This document shows positions 1 to 7,336 of a stretch of DNA of 13,806 bases, piece after piece. The stretch spans positions 1 through 13,806 of the forward strand of contig CAMLMF010000025.1 in the NCBI GenBank assembly GCA_946480995.1. Reading direction: 5' to 3'. Origin of the DNA: an uncultured Bdellovibrio sp. (lineage in GTDB: Bacteria > Bdellovibrionota > Bdellovibrionia > Bdellovibrionales > Bdellovibrionaceae). The notes beneath the pieces were generated by a model. The model made no database searches. It was not told the origin of the DNA and was given only the letters and a program-made list of their open reading frames with translations. The translations under genes were made by a program, and so were the position numbers. Within the stretch, counting starts at the first letter, position 1; each line of letters opens with the position of its first letter.

Positions 1-33
1 TCGGCCATAATTTCTTCTATTCAATTGCCATAC

Positions 34-2340
34 CTAGGGTATTCGCAAAATATAATTTATATCTATCGCATTGCTTTCGGCGCTTTTAACTACATTGTCT
101 TCTTCTAGTGAAAACATTATTAAGTATTTTTGCTGAGCGTTCTTGAGGCTTAATACGGCACAATTATTAACTCTAATATCTGATATTTGTAACAGATTCG
201 GATATCCCGTACATCGAGAGATTTCCAAATAAGACTCCTTCTGGAAGTCATGGAAAAAACTATTTAAGTCTTGAAATTGAACTTGTTTTTCTGTGTCCTT
301 GAAACTGTAGTAACCCTCGACAACATCTGTTTTCCTCTTTACAGACGAAGAAGTGAGTTTTGCGAGTAGTCTTTTGCCTGCAAGCTCAGACGACTGATGC
401 CCGGGGCCGTACGAAGCTTCATTCACAACCACCTTGACGGAGGAGTTCACAGTGTCTTCTTTCTCAATTTCATAATCAGGTTGGGCTGTATGTCTTTTAA
501 ACAAGTCGATCCAATCAAAACATTCTAGATCAAAATCAATCTGTCCTTTTTCATTATTTAGAGATATCTTCCCCGTGTCCAAATAAAGACGGTACTCATC
601 TTGTGGATCCATCTCTTCGACTGGAGGCCCTACCTCGATTTCTATTTCATATGTCGAATACGAGTTAACCTTCAAGGAATACAGCAGTCGAGGTAGTACC
701 GTAGCAAGCTTAGAATCTTTATCAAATTCAAATGCTTTGTTGGGACCAGCGCCGTCCTTCGCCGCTTGACCAGAAATAATCTTACTTAAATTAGATAGTT
801 CAGATAGCCAAAGAGGAAACGACTCCGCAGTTTTACTTTGAGAAATCTTAGCGTCTATTTCATTTTCAAGAACAGCCATCGCCTTATATACAAGAGAAAA
901 ATTCTTCTTATAAGAGTTGTCACTGGTATAGAATATATTCCTAATTGTATTTTTGACCTCAAGAATTAACTCCTCCCTCGATCTCTTTTTCGTTTCGATG
1001 TGAGCCTTCTGCCTAACTATATTTTTCAAGATTAACTGAACAGTTCTGTCATAGTTTTTTACAGTCCAAGTAACGTCCTCCAAGGGCTTACTATTAGTGA
1101 TTAACAACTGAATGGACTTTTTGAAATTTTCAGTTTCTTGAAACCTTTTACTAACAAAACCAGATTTTCCGTATCGATAATTTGCGGCTGCGCCCATATC
1201 CGTACCCTTAAGAAGGGAGTAGAGCGACAATAAGTCTTCTTTGTGATGAGTCACGGGAACAAGTAGATCCGTGGTTATCGCCGCCATTACATTTTTTTGA
1301 GGTGAGAACGCTACGTGCGCCGGCTGAAACAATGGAAAATTTATTACGCTCGACGATATCACAGGGAATATTAGGTGTTGTTGTCCATCTGTTCCAAAGT
1401 ATTGATACATCTGAAGGCTCGCCGAAGAGTCCACAGCAGACGTTCCTTTGCAATATTTAAAGCCATCAATCTTTTCAGGAGCAAAATCCCTCAGCCTTTG
1501 ATCTTTAGATGGGTTCCATTCTTGAAACATTGGCTTTAAAGCTTCAGCGGCCAACAGGTGGCCTACTTTATAACGAACAAAATCTGAATTCTTGTAGCCC
1601 GATTTGCGTGCTTGTTTAAAGAAGAATTCGTGAGCAAGAAGTGCAATCTTATTGAACTGATCTAACTGTTTCCAGCGAGTCTTATCAACATGGAGTGTTC
1701 CTTCCTCTGCTGGGCCCGATGCTTCATCCCAGTAAGCGATTTGAACTATCTTACAACCCTCTGGTAGAGCTAGCGGAGAATTTGCGTCTTGACTAGGATG
1801 CAAAGTTGCATCGTCTGCAATGAAGGAAATATTTTTTGAAAATTTTCTCCAAAATTCAACGTTAACAAAATCCAGGTCGCGCGAAGCAGGTCCAAAATAT
1901 ACCTGCAGAATTTTCACTAGATGCTTTGCTGTGGTGTCGTCCAAAATAATGCTCCCGCCGGGACCCAATCCCGAGGAATTCATTATTCGCTTATGATTTT
2001 TAATCGCCTCATAAACATCGCGAACAAGTAATTTACCTTTAAGATTCGAATCACTGACTGTCTCAGAACAATACACTCCCTGACCGCCACCGCCGTCGCC
2101 AGTTCCGCCGCCACCGCTTCCGGGGCCTCCCGTTTGAAGCTCTTGCTTCGCTGGATCTGAACCGGGTTGTGCGATGGGATTACTATGGTAATGATTATTC
2201 GAAGAGTTACAGCCAACTGAAACAATCGTCATACTAATAAAACCAAGGCGCAGACCCAACTGCAAAATTGTTTTACACCCGTCAAGTATACGGGATCCAA
2301 ACACGTCTATATTGATTGCGTGATTCTTGTTCTTCATCAT
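34..2340 (-). CDS. Putative secreted lipoprotein, Bdellovibrio-type, function unknown (768 aa)
   Basis: I do not recognise a named function. The N-terminus has a long basic and hydrophobic leader (residues about 22-43) ending SVGC, a weak lipobox that would lipidate Cys44. A Gly-rich linker follows (about 71-88), a layout common in Bdellovibrio lipoproteins. At 235-260 there is LLAHEFF followed by a Ser, Arg and Gly (S252, R256, G260). This resembles, from memory, a short His-Glu signature in exported Bdellovibrio proteins, but no third zinc ligand is evident, so protease activity is not claimed. The rest is mixed alpha/beta with scattered cysteines. Two tandem ATGs (2340 and 2337) begin the frame and neither has a convincing Shine-Dalgarno sequence, so translation may be coupled to the regulator gene ending 33 bases upstream, or the true start may lie further in, which would also shorten the unusually long n-region. 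No terminator is visible in the 33 bases left after the stop. Confidence 0.7.
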   Translation of the reverse strand: MMKNKNHAINIDVFGSRILDGCKTILQLGLRLGFISMTIVSVGCNSSNNHYHSNPIAQPGSDPAKQELQTGGPGSGGGGTGDGGGGQGVYCSETVSDSNLKGKLLVRDVYEAIKNHKRIMNSSGLGPGGSIILDDTTAKHLVKILQVYFGPASRDLDFVNVEFWRKFSKNISFIADDATLHPSQDANSPLALPEGCKIVQIAYWDEASGPAEEGTLHVDKTRWKQLDQFNKIALLAHEFFFKQARKSGYKNSDFVRYKVGHLLAAEALKPMFQEWNPSKDQRLRDFAPEKIDGFKYCKGTSAVDSSASLQMYQYFGTDGQQHLIFPVISSSVINFPLFQPAHVAFSPQKNVMAAITTDLLVPVTHHKEDLLSLYSLLKGTDMGAAANYRYGKSGFVSKRFQETENFKKSIQLLITNSKPLEDVTWTVKNYDRTVQLILKNIVRQKAHIETKKRSREELILEVKNTIRNIFYTSDNSYKKNFSLVYKAMAVLENEIDAKISQSKTAESFPLWLSELSNLSKIISGQAAKDGAGPNKAFEFDKDSKLATVLPRLLYSLKVNSYSTYEIEIEVGPPVEEMDPQDEYRLYLDTGKISLNNEKGQIDFDLECFDWIDLFKRHTAQPDYEIEKEDTVNSSVKVVVNEASYGPGHQSSELAGKRLLAKLTSSSVKRKTDVVEGYYSFKDTEKQVQFQDLNSFFHDFQKESYLEISRCTGYPNLLQISDIRVNNCAVLSLKNAQQKYLIMFSLEEDNVVKSAESNAIDINYILRIP

Positions 2341-2373
2341 GAAGAACTAATATCCAAAGGGCATACCAAGAAC

Positions 2374-3162
2374 CTAGTATTCGAAAAGATCTATATTGAG
2401 ACAGTATGAAACGTCCGGATCGCCCTTCATAGACTGATTCAAATTTTTAATACTTTCTAAGAGCTGCACCCTTAGTAAGTGCGCGGCTTCTTTAGTAATA
2501 GCCATCGGACAAGTGTAGTGCAGATGATTTTCGTTATAGTGATCCATCCTTTGAATAGCTCTTTGTCGCCAATTTTGATGATGACGGAAGATCAGCGGAT
2601 GCCCAGAACTTAAATGGGTATACCCCGGTTGCGAGCGAAGTCCCTCTTCAGTCTTCGCAAGTAAACCGAAGTCCAATAACAATTGAATAGCGCTTTCGGC
2701 TCTGACTTCAGGAACATTCAAATGTTTCGCTATCGATGTAGTAGAAAGATTAGGAGCTGTCGGAATTAAATTTCTAACAGCAGAATAAATCCAGTTCGAA
2801 TAGTAAATTGCCTTTTGCTCTTCTGTAAGTTGAATTGTCGAGCTGACTTTCGCAGCCACCGTTAAGGCAGCACTTTGCAGCTGTTTCATTTTTCCGGTGA
2901 TTCGTTGTTGCAGCTTGTGCGAACCCGCACGACCTAAATCAATTAGTAAAAGAAAATAGTCGGTTTCTCTTTCAGTTAAACCAACGTACAAAGCGACTTC
3001 GTAACCCTGATCCGAAGACAGTTGCTTAGTGCCGGACAGCACTTGAGTTAAGAATGAGCTGCTAATACCTGTAGCACTTAGAAGATGCTTTCGGACAACA
3101 GATTCGCCGGATAAGTAGGCCTTTAAAACTTCCCGGTAGTCCTCGAATTCGAATATGTTCAC
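2374..3162 (-). CDS. TIGR02147 family regulator (HTH / DUF4423-like)
   Basis: This is a cytoplasmic protein of 262 residues, the usual length for TIGR02147 proteins. The N-terminus (MNIFEFEDYREVLKAYL) is the characteristic opening. Residues about 22-60 form a helix-turn-helix of Cro/XRE type (ATGISSSFLTQVLSG followed by a GLTERETDYF helix). A second winged-helix-like stretch is at about 140-175 (TTSIAKHLNVPEVRAESAI). The end (YCLNIDLFEY) matches the family's usual C-terminal beta strand. The start codon is GTG at 3162-3160, with GGAGAGG three bases upstream. It lies divergent from the six-gene secreted operon and directly upstream of the lipoprotein gene on its own strand. TIGR02147 proteins are presumed DNA-binding regulators, though their targets are mostly unknown. 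Regulation of the neighbouring operon is inferred from position only. Confidence 0.85.
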   Translation of the reverse strand: MNIFEFEDYREVLKAYLSGESVVRKHLLSATGISSSFLTQVLSGTKQLSSDQGYEVALYVGLTERETDYFLLLIDLGRAGSHKLQQRITGKMKQLQSAALTVAAKVSSTIQLTEEQKAIYYSNWIYSAVRNLIPTAPNLSTTSIAKHLNVPEVRAESAIQLLLDFGLLAKTEEGLRSQPGYTHLSSGHPLIFRHHQNWRQRAIQRMDHYNENHLHYTCPMAITKEAAHLLRVQLLESIKNLNQSMKGDPDVSYCLNIDLFEY

Positions 3163-3262
3163 AAACCTCTCCGCGATTACAGATCTTTAAATCCTAACAT
3201 TTCAGATCCAATAAATACCTTTAAAATCAATTACTTAATACCTATGGCCAGTGTTTGATCCA

Positions 3263-3277
3263 TTTACCGACAGTAAA
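3263..3277. promoter_or_regulatory. Imperfect palindromic operator candidate TTTACCGACAGTAAA
   Basis: This is a 15-base inverted repeat with one mismatched pair around a single central base. The copy at 11686-11700, TTTACCGGCGGTAAA, is perfect. It sits 45 bases upstream (start to start) of the conserved CTCGA element in both places. A further TTTACT half-site lies at 3294-3299. It could bind a dimeric regulator; the divergently encoded TIGR02147 protein is the closest candidate. Confidence 0.5.
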
Positions 3278-3351
3278 AACAAAGGAGCGATTCTTTACTT
3301 CTGGTTACTCGAGAAAATTCATAACGCGATGTATCTTTTGCTCATCGAAAG
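3263..3351 (+). promoter_or_regulatory. Conserved upstream block A, probable promoter of the six-gene operon
   Basis: The block aligns without gaps to 11686-11774, with 60 of 89 bases identical by hand count. Order: palindrome 3263-3277; CTCGA at 3308-3312; 19 bases; TATCTTTT at 3332-3339; two variable bases; TCATCGAAAG at 3342-3351. Spacing is identical in both copies while the linker bases differ, which points to protein recognition rather than recent duplication. TATCTT may be the -10 hexamer with the CTCGA region near -35, but it fits neither the housekeeping consensus nor the FliA consensus well, so the sigma factor is unassigned. Confidence 0.55.
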
Positions 3352-3363
3352 CATACGACCAAA

Positions 3364-3443
3364 GGCCGGACCAAATGTCCGGCCGGACGAATAAGAGCCT
3401 CGATAATTAGCATAGCCTCCGGCCCAAGACTCGCACCGGAGGC
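3364..3443 (+). promoter_or_regulatory. Structured 5' leader with two GC-rich hairpins
   Basis: Hairpin 1 has an 8-bp perfect stem, GGCCGGAC (3364-3371) with GTCCGGCC (3377-3384), and a CAAAT loop. Hairpin 2 has an 8-bp perfect stem, GCCTCCGG (3415-3422) with CCGGAGGC (3436-3443), and a 13-base loop. CCGGCC at 3419-3424 can instead pair with GGCCGG of hairpin 1 (3364-3369 or 3381-3386), so the two folds can exclude each other. Neither stem is followed by a T-tract. Hairpin 2 ends 12 bases before the AAGGAG ribosome site of the first gene. mRNA protection, translational control or attenuation-like switching are all possible. Confidence 0.5.
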
Positions 3444-3467
3444 GAAAGAACAAGTTAAGGAGAATTT

Positions 3468-4652
3468 ATGAATTTGAAGAATTTTTTTAAAGTCACAATT
3501 GCAGTGATGCTCATGATGCAAGGATCGCAATCATTCGCAAATGAAAAAGCTGCGGCAACGATCGAAGACATACTGCCAAAGCTGTATGCGTTCGCTGCTC
3601 CACTTTCTCAGAAAGATTTCGAATTCTTTCTAAACCCAATTATTTCTTTTTTAAAAAGCGAGTGTAAAAGAAACATGCCCGCTCAAGTAAAAACAGATCA
3701 ACAAGAAGCTTGTGTATTAGAAGAATCATGGAACCACCTCAACGCGCTTTCCCAAACACTTGGAAACCCCGATGCTTCTCCGCTGCAATTTTCAGAGGGT
3801 TTGAATAGCTCTCGAGTGGATCAAGTTGCAGCCGGAGCTTGGAAACGAAGCGGATCACGTCCACCTGAGGGACAATCACGAGTGCCAACCTTGTTCGCGG
3901 CAGACGTTATGATGACAAAAGTTGTCGTACAAAAATCTTTAGCAGCTTACGCGCGTTGGTCAGTTTTTCTTTCTAGGGATCAAGACAACAGTGCAAAAAA
4001 TTATATCGTTCCCAAGTTAATTCAGTCACTCGAAGGACGCTCCCTATTGGGCAGTTTGTTCGAAAGATACCAGCAGCACAAATGCACGGTTGCGCAAGTT
4101 ATGGCAAAACCCGGCACTAACATCTGCCAAATTGAAAAGAGTCGTCTTGCAACCATCATCTATACACTCTTTAAAAGCAACGAAGCAGACATTGCCGAGG
4201 TCGTCAGAATGACTTCTCTTCTTGTTCAAGAAGGAAACAAAAGTAGCGCCATTCAGATTTCATTCCTAGAGCCCATGCAAAAAACCATGAAAGAGTTCAC
4301 AAATGATTCTGAGTCAGCTTTTAAAATGTGGAAGGATTTAAAGTCCAATGGCTCCACAAAGCGCGATCAGATTCAAAAGCTTTTCCAAAATCTAACGGCG
4401 TTCCCAATTGCTCTTAGCAACGAAGAACTAGTGAATACATACATGTCTCTGTCGGCACTTATGGCCCTTAAGGACATTGCAAATGTCACTACTCATCTTG
4501 AAAGTCAGCAGGTTTTAGCGACCGAAATTATCCCTTCAATCCTCGATAATTCGGATCTTAAGAAGCTGCACACTATGTCCAAAAGAGAACTCTCGGCTAT
4601 GACCCACGATGTTCAATATTTTATCAACCAATCCTCTGACGGAGATTTCTAA
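3468..4652 (+). CDS. Exported helical protein, first gene of the operon, unknown function
   Basis: The product has 394 residues with a clear Sec signal peptide (hydrophobic core about 8-19, likely cleavage after QSFA at residue 24) and no lipobox, so it should be periplasmic or secreted. The mature part is predicted by eye to be nearly all helical. It has four cysteines in two clusters (C66 and C82, C205 and C219), which could form two disulfides. I see no catalytic motif and do not recognise the family. The start is supported by AAGGAGAATTTATG; the same AGGAGAATTTATGAA string precedes the third gene. Its stop overlaps the next start (TAATG at 4650-4654), implying translational coupling to the lipoprotein gene. 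It follows the conserved promoter block and structured leader. Confidence 0.8.
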   Translation: MNLKNFFKVTIAVMLMMQGSQSFANEKAAATIEDILPKLYAFAAPLSQKDFEFFLNPIISFLKSECKRNMPAQVKTDQQEACVLEESWNHLNALSQTLGNPDASPLQFSEGLNSSRVDQVAAGAWKRSGSRPPEGQSRVPTLFAADVMMTKVVVQKSLAAYARWSVFLSRDQDNSAKNYIVPKLIQSLEGRSLLGSLFERYQQHKCTVAQVMAKPGTNICQIEKSRLATIIYTLFKSNEADIAEVVRMTSLLVQEGNKSSAIQISFLEPMQKTMKEFTNDSESAFKMWKDLKSNGSTKRDQIQKLFQNLTAFPIALSNEELVNTYMSLSALMALKDIANVTTHLESQQVLATEIIPSILDNSDLKKLHTMSKRELSAMTHDVQYFINQSSDGDF

Positions 4653-5557
4653 TGAAAACGTTTATTCAGTCGATCGCCCTAATTACCCTTCTATCTTCAA
4701 GCGCACTTGCTGGCTGCAATAACAAGCCCGGCGCCCCTGGAACTCCTGAAGTTGAAACCAAGAAGGTTGCACCTCGTTTACACATCAAACTTGAAGCCAT
4801 TCAATCTGTAGAGGTCGGAAACGAGAAGGTTAAGTTCGAACAATTTTCAGTTTGCAAAGAAGCAAACTACAACTGTCTTCCTGTTGTATTTGTCTACGAC
4901 AAAACTGAAGAGCTTGTTTATGTAATCGCACCTAAAGACAAGCAAGATCTTAAAATCTCTTCGGTTACGCCGTCAGAATTCGCCAACGTGCGCGCCTCAA
5001 GTTCCCCGAATGAAGAAGTCGTAGACTTTTCTTTAGAGACTGCACAAAAGAATATTGAAGAAGTAAATGAACAAACCCTCAGTCGTTGTAGACATACACA
5101 CGACTGGACAAACTTGTCGAAATTGAATCGCACACCACGAGGTGCGGTCTATTTCCGTTTCGATCTTCCGAACTTAGACAATCAAGTTCTATTCCGTCTA
5201 GATTCACGCTCCGGTGTAGTTACGCCATTTCATACAAAAGAAAATTTCTCTTATAATGGAGAAAAACGTCCAACTCTTGTGTTAAATGTTCCAGATCAAA
5301 AAGGTGAGCTTGCAATTGATAACGCCTTAATCACTTTCGAAAAACATCAGTTCCGATGCCAGGATATGTACAAACAACTTAAGTATGAAGCTCCAGAGTA
5401 CGACACAGAAGTCGATCAAAAGGCGAGCACTTTGCTGAATTTCAGATACGGACAAGAAGTCGAACTTCATGGAAAACAAAAGAACGACTTTGAAGGCGCT
5501 TCATACTCACAGGCACTATATCCAGAGTCAGTTCAAGAAATTAAAACAGAAAAATAA
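4652..5557 (+). CDS. Lipoprotein with possible cadherin-like segment
   Basis: The product has 301 residues with a good signal peptide and lipobox (LAGC, lipidated Cys22), so it should be membrane-anchored. It is a diverged paralogue of the product of 12040-13002. Both have a C-x6-C pair followed by a VxVYD strand (C68 and C75 here), an RCR motif (C146), FRxDSxxGxV, GELxxDNxLIxF, and an H-x3-C-x3-Y (C236), so four cysteines are conserved. The stretch about 178-230 (VLFRLDSRSGVVT, then TLVLNVPDQKGEL) resembles a cadherin or other Ig-like beta-sandwich repeat; this is inference by eye and lacks a full set of calcium motifs. It overlaps the preceding gene by one base and lies 20 bases before the next. 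A surface or periplasmic scaffold or adhesin role is plausible but unproven. Confidence 0.8.
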   Translation: MKTFIQSIALITLLSSSALAGCNNKPGAPGTPEVETKKVAPRLHIKLEAIQSVEVGNEKVKFEQFSVCKEANYNCLPVVFVYDKTEELVYVIAPKDKQDLKISSVTPSEFANVRASSSPNEEVVDFSLETAQKNIEEVNEQTLSRCRHTHDWTNLSKLNRTPRGAVYFRFDLPNLDNQVLFRLDSRSGVVTPFHTKENFSYNGEKRPTLVLNVPDQKGELAIDNALITFEKHQFRCQDMYKQLKYEAPEYDTEVDQKASTLLNFRYGQEVELHGKQKNDFEGASYSQALYPESVQEIKTEK

Positions 5558-5577
5558 ATATTAACTTAGGAGAATTT

Positions 5578-7335
5578 ATGAAACGCACATTACTACTGCC
5601 CTTTCTTTTTATTATTCCGCAGGCAAAAGCCTTAACAACTGTTTCCGCAAGTTTAGCTGGGACAATCGACGTCGAGTTAAAAATCGAAAAACACTTCCGT
5701 CACAGTCTTGATTGTGACAGAGATCCCCGTGGCCCAGAAACTTGGGATATTGACCCTGTGACTTTAAATCTTCAAGGTGGCCTACAAGGTGGAAACCTAG
5801 GAACTTATGTTTGGAATTCTGCTATGATGTCTCCATTCTATAGACACATTCGCAATGTAGTTCTAACTACAACCTCCACACAGAACGGCTTGGCAGAAGA
5901 AATTAATCTGAATCTAGCAGACCAGTACCAAAACGACGGACAACAATTCGACAGCGGAAAATGCTGGCATAAGAATGGTCATTCAAAACCAATCCAAGCG
6001 CAAATCGAAGGTCAAATCAAACTGACATATACAGTCCCGAAAAATATTTGGGCGGTACGAGTGAGTCGCACAGGTAAGGGCCTTTTGGCTAAAGACAGCA
6101 TGAAGCCAATGCAAGGTGTATTAAACAATGGTTTCGATAGATCAGTAATGACAGAAGAAATCTTCTGGGTGAAACCCGGCAGCCAAATCACACAAGAGTT
6201 CGTAATCAAGCGTAACACTCCAGGAAATGCTGATCTTGGTGAATCTAAAATTACGTTTACACCCTTAGCTGAAAACCTTTCGTCAGATGATGCTCAAAGA
6301 AAGGCTCTTCTAATCTTTAAAGATTATAAAAATACTCTAGATAAGAAAAGTCCTTCCGTTAGTGAAATTGAAAAGAAGTCAGAAGAATTTATTAAAAATG
6401 CTATGGGCTTAATTTTATATTATGACAACTTTTCGACGGTACCTTCTAGAATCCCGACTCAAGAAATGCTGAGTATTTCAAAAAGTCTATTCGATATTGC
6501 TAATGCAGTTATTCCTTCGCCAAAGCTTGGTCTGCCGGTAAAAACTGCTGCAGCTTTAGCTTCTTTTGAAATCGCCATGAGGTTGTTAACTGATTTAAGC
6601 AAGTATTGCGATATGGTCGAAGTACATCTGCCGATGAAAAACCAAACCGTTAAAGTTTTAGGTTTACGCGCAGCTAACTTCTGGTTGACGCGCGGTCTCG
6701 CAGGCATAAAAAACTACCGCTTCAAAGAATATGAAGCATTTGTCGAACAGTTAGCAATTTTAGAGGCCAACCGCATTACTTACGCGGATGTCGTTCAAGA
6801 CAAGAATTCATGGAAGCAAATTCATAAGGCTTATAACTTCTTAACCGAAACTATTGAAACTGGCGGTTCGCCGTTCAGAGCAGCTTTAAAAGACTTACAA
6901 AGAAACTTAAAGCAATTCGGCGCTATCGGCTCCAATGACGTCGACACGGAAGCATTAGTAAAGTCTTTAAATGAACTCAGTCGCACTGAGGAAAAATTTG
7001 TCAGAGAATTGTTTGCAAGTATGGAAGCGTTTGACGTTGATTCTCGCGAAATCGTCAAAGGACAAGATTTTTTAAATCAACTTAAAGTCTTGAAAGACGC
7101 TCAAAATAAAGTTGCCGATAATATGGAAAACAACATCCGCTTACTTTCGGCGGGCGGAGCTGATAGCGGCGCCGTAATGAATACAATGCACACGCTTCTA
7201 AGTAACCAGATCGCCATATTCGATAAAGAATTGAAAATTGATTACTTTGAAACACTACGCTCTGAATATTTCAGAAATAATGGACGCATTGGCACAATTG
7301 AAAAATCAAAAATGTGCGTAACCGGAGGAATGTAA
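5578..7335 (+). CDS. Exported two-part protein (beta-rich N half, helical C half), unknown function
   Basis: The product has 585 residues. The signal peptide spans residues 1-18 (hydrophobic core LLLPFLFII, likely cleavage after QAKA) without a lipobox. Residues about 20-230 look beta-rich with few helices and two cysteines (C46, C129). Residues about 235-575 are helical and charged, with a more hydrophobic patch at about 300-345 (including VKTAAALASFEIAMRLL). The architecture, a beta head on a long helical bundle, could suit a structural or membrane-interacting secreted protein. I recognise no family and see no catalytic motif. TTAGGAGAATTTATG gives a strong ribosome site, and the gene ends one base before the next start. 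Its place between a lipoprotein and a possible pore-former suggests a shared complex, but this is context only. Confidence 0.78.
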   Translation: MKRTLLLPFLFIIPQAKALTTVSASLAGTIDVELKIEKHFRHSLDCDRDPRGPETWDIDPVTLNLQGGLQGGNLGTYVWNSAMMSPFYRHIRNVVLTTTSTQNGLAEEINLNLADQYQNDGQQFDSGKCWHKNGHSKPIQAQIEGQIKLTYTVPKNIWAVRVSRTGKGLLAKDSMKPMQGVLNNGFDRSVMTEEIFWVKPGSQITQEFVIKRNTPGNADLGESKITFTPLAENLSSDDAQRKALLIFKDYKNTLDKKSPSVSEIEKKSEEFIKNAMGLILYYDNFSTVPSRIPTQEMLSISKSLFDIANAVIPSPKLGLPVKTAAALASFEIAMRLLTDLSKYCDMVEVHLPMKNQTVKVLGLRAANFWLTRGLAGIKNYRFKEYEAFVEQLAILEANRITYADVVQDKNSWKQIHKAYNFLTETIETGGSPFRAALKDLQRNLKQFGAIGSNDVDTEALVKSLNELSRTEEKFVRELFASMEAFDVDSREIVKGQDFLNQLKVLKDAQNKVADNMENNIRLLSAGGADSGAVMNTMHTLLSNQIAIFDKELKIDYFETLRSEYFRNNGRIGTIEKSKMCVTGGM

Positions 7336-7336
7336 A

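Noticed and set aside
235..2340. Zinc metallopeptidase call for the 768-residue protein based on LLAHE
   Set aside because: No HExxH or convincing third ligand is seen, so only the motif is reported.
3163..3262. Promoter for the minus-strand regulator gene
   Set aside because: The region is AT-rich and TGTTAGGAT could be an extended -10, but no -35 at proper spacing supports it, so no site is called.
3308..3339. FliA-type (motility sigma) promoter suggested by CTCGATAAA in block B
   Set aside because: No TAAA lies at the required spacing upstream in either copy, and block A has CTCGAGAAA instead.
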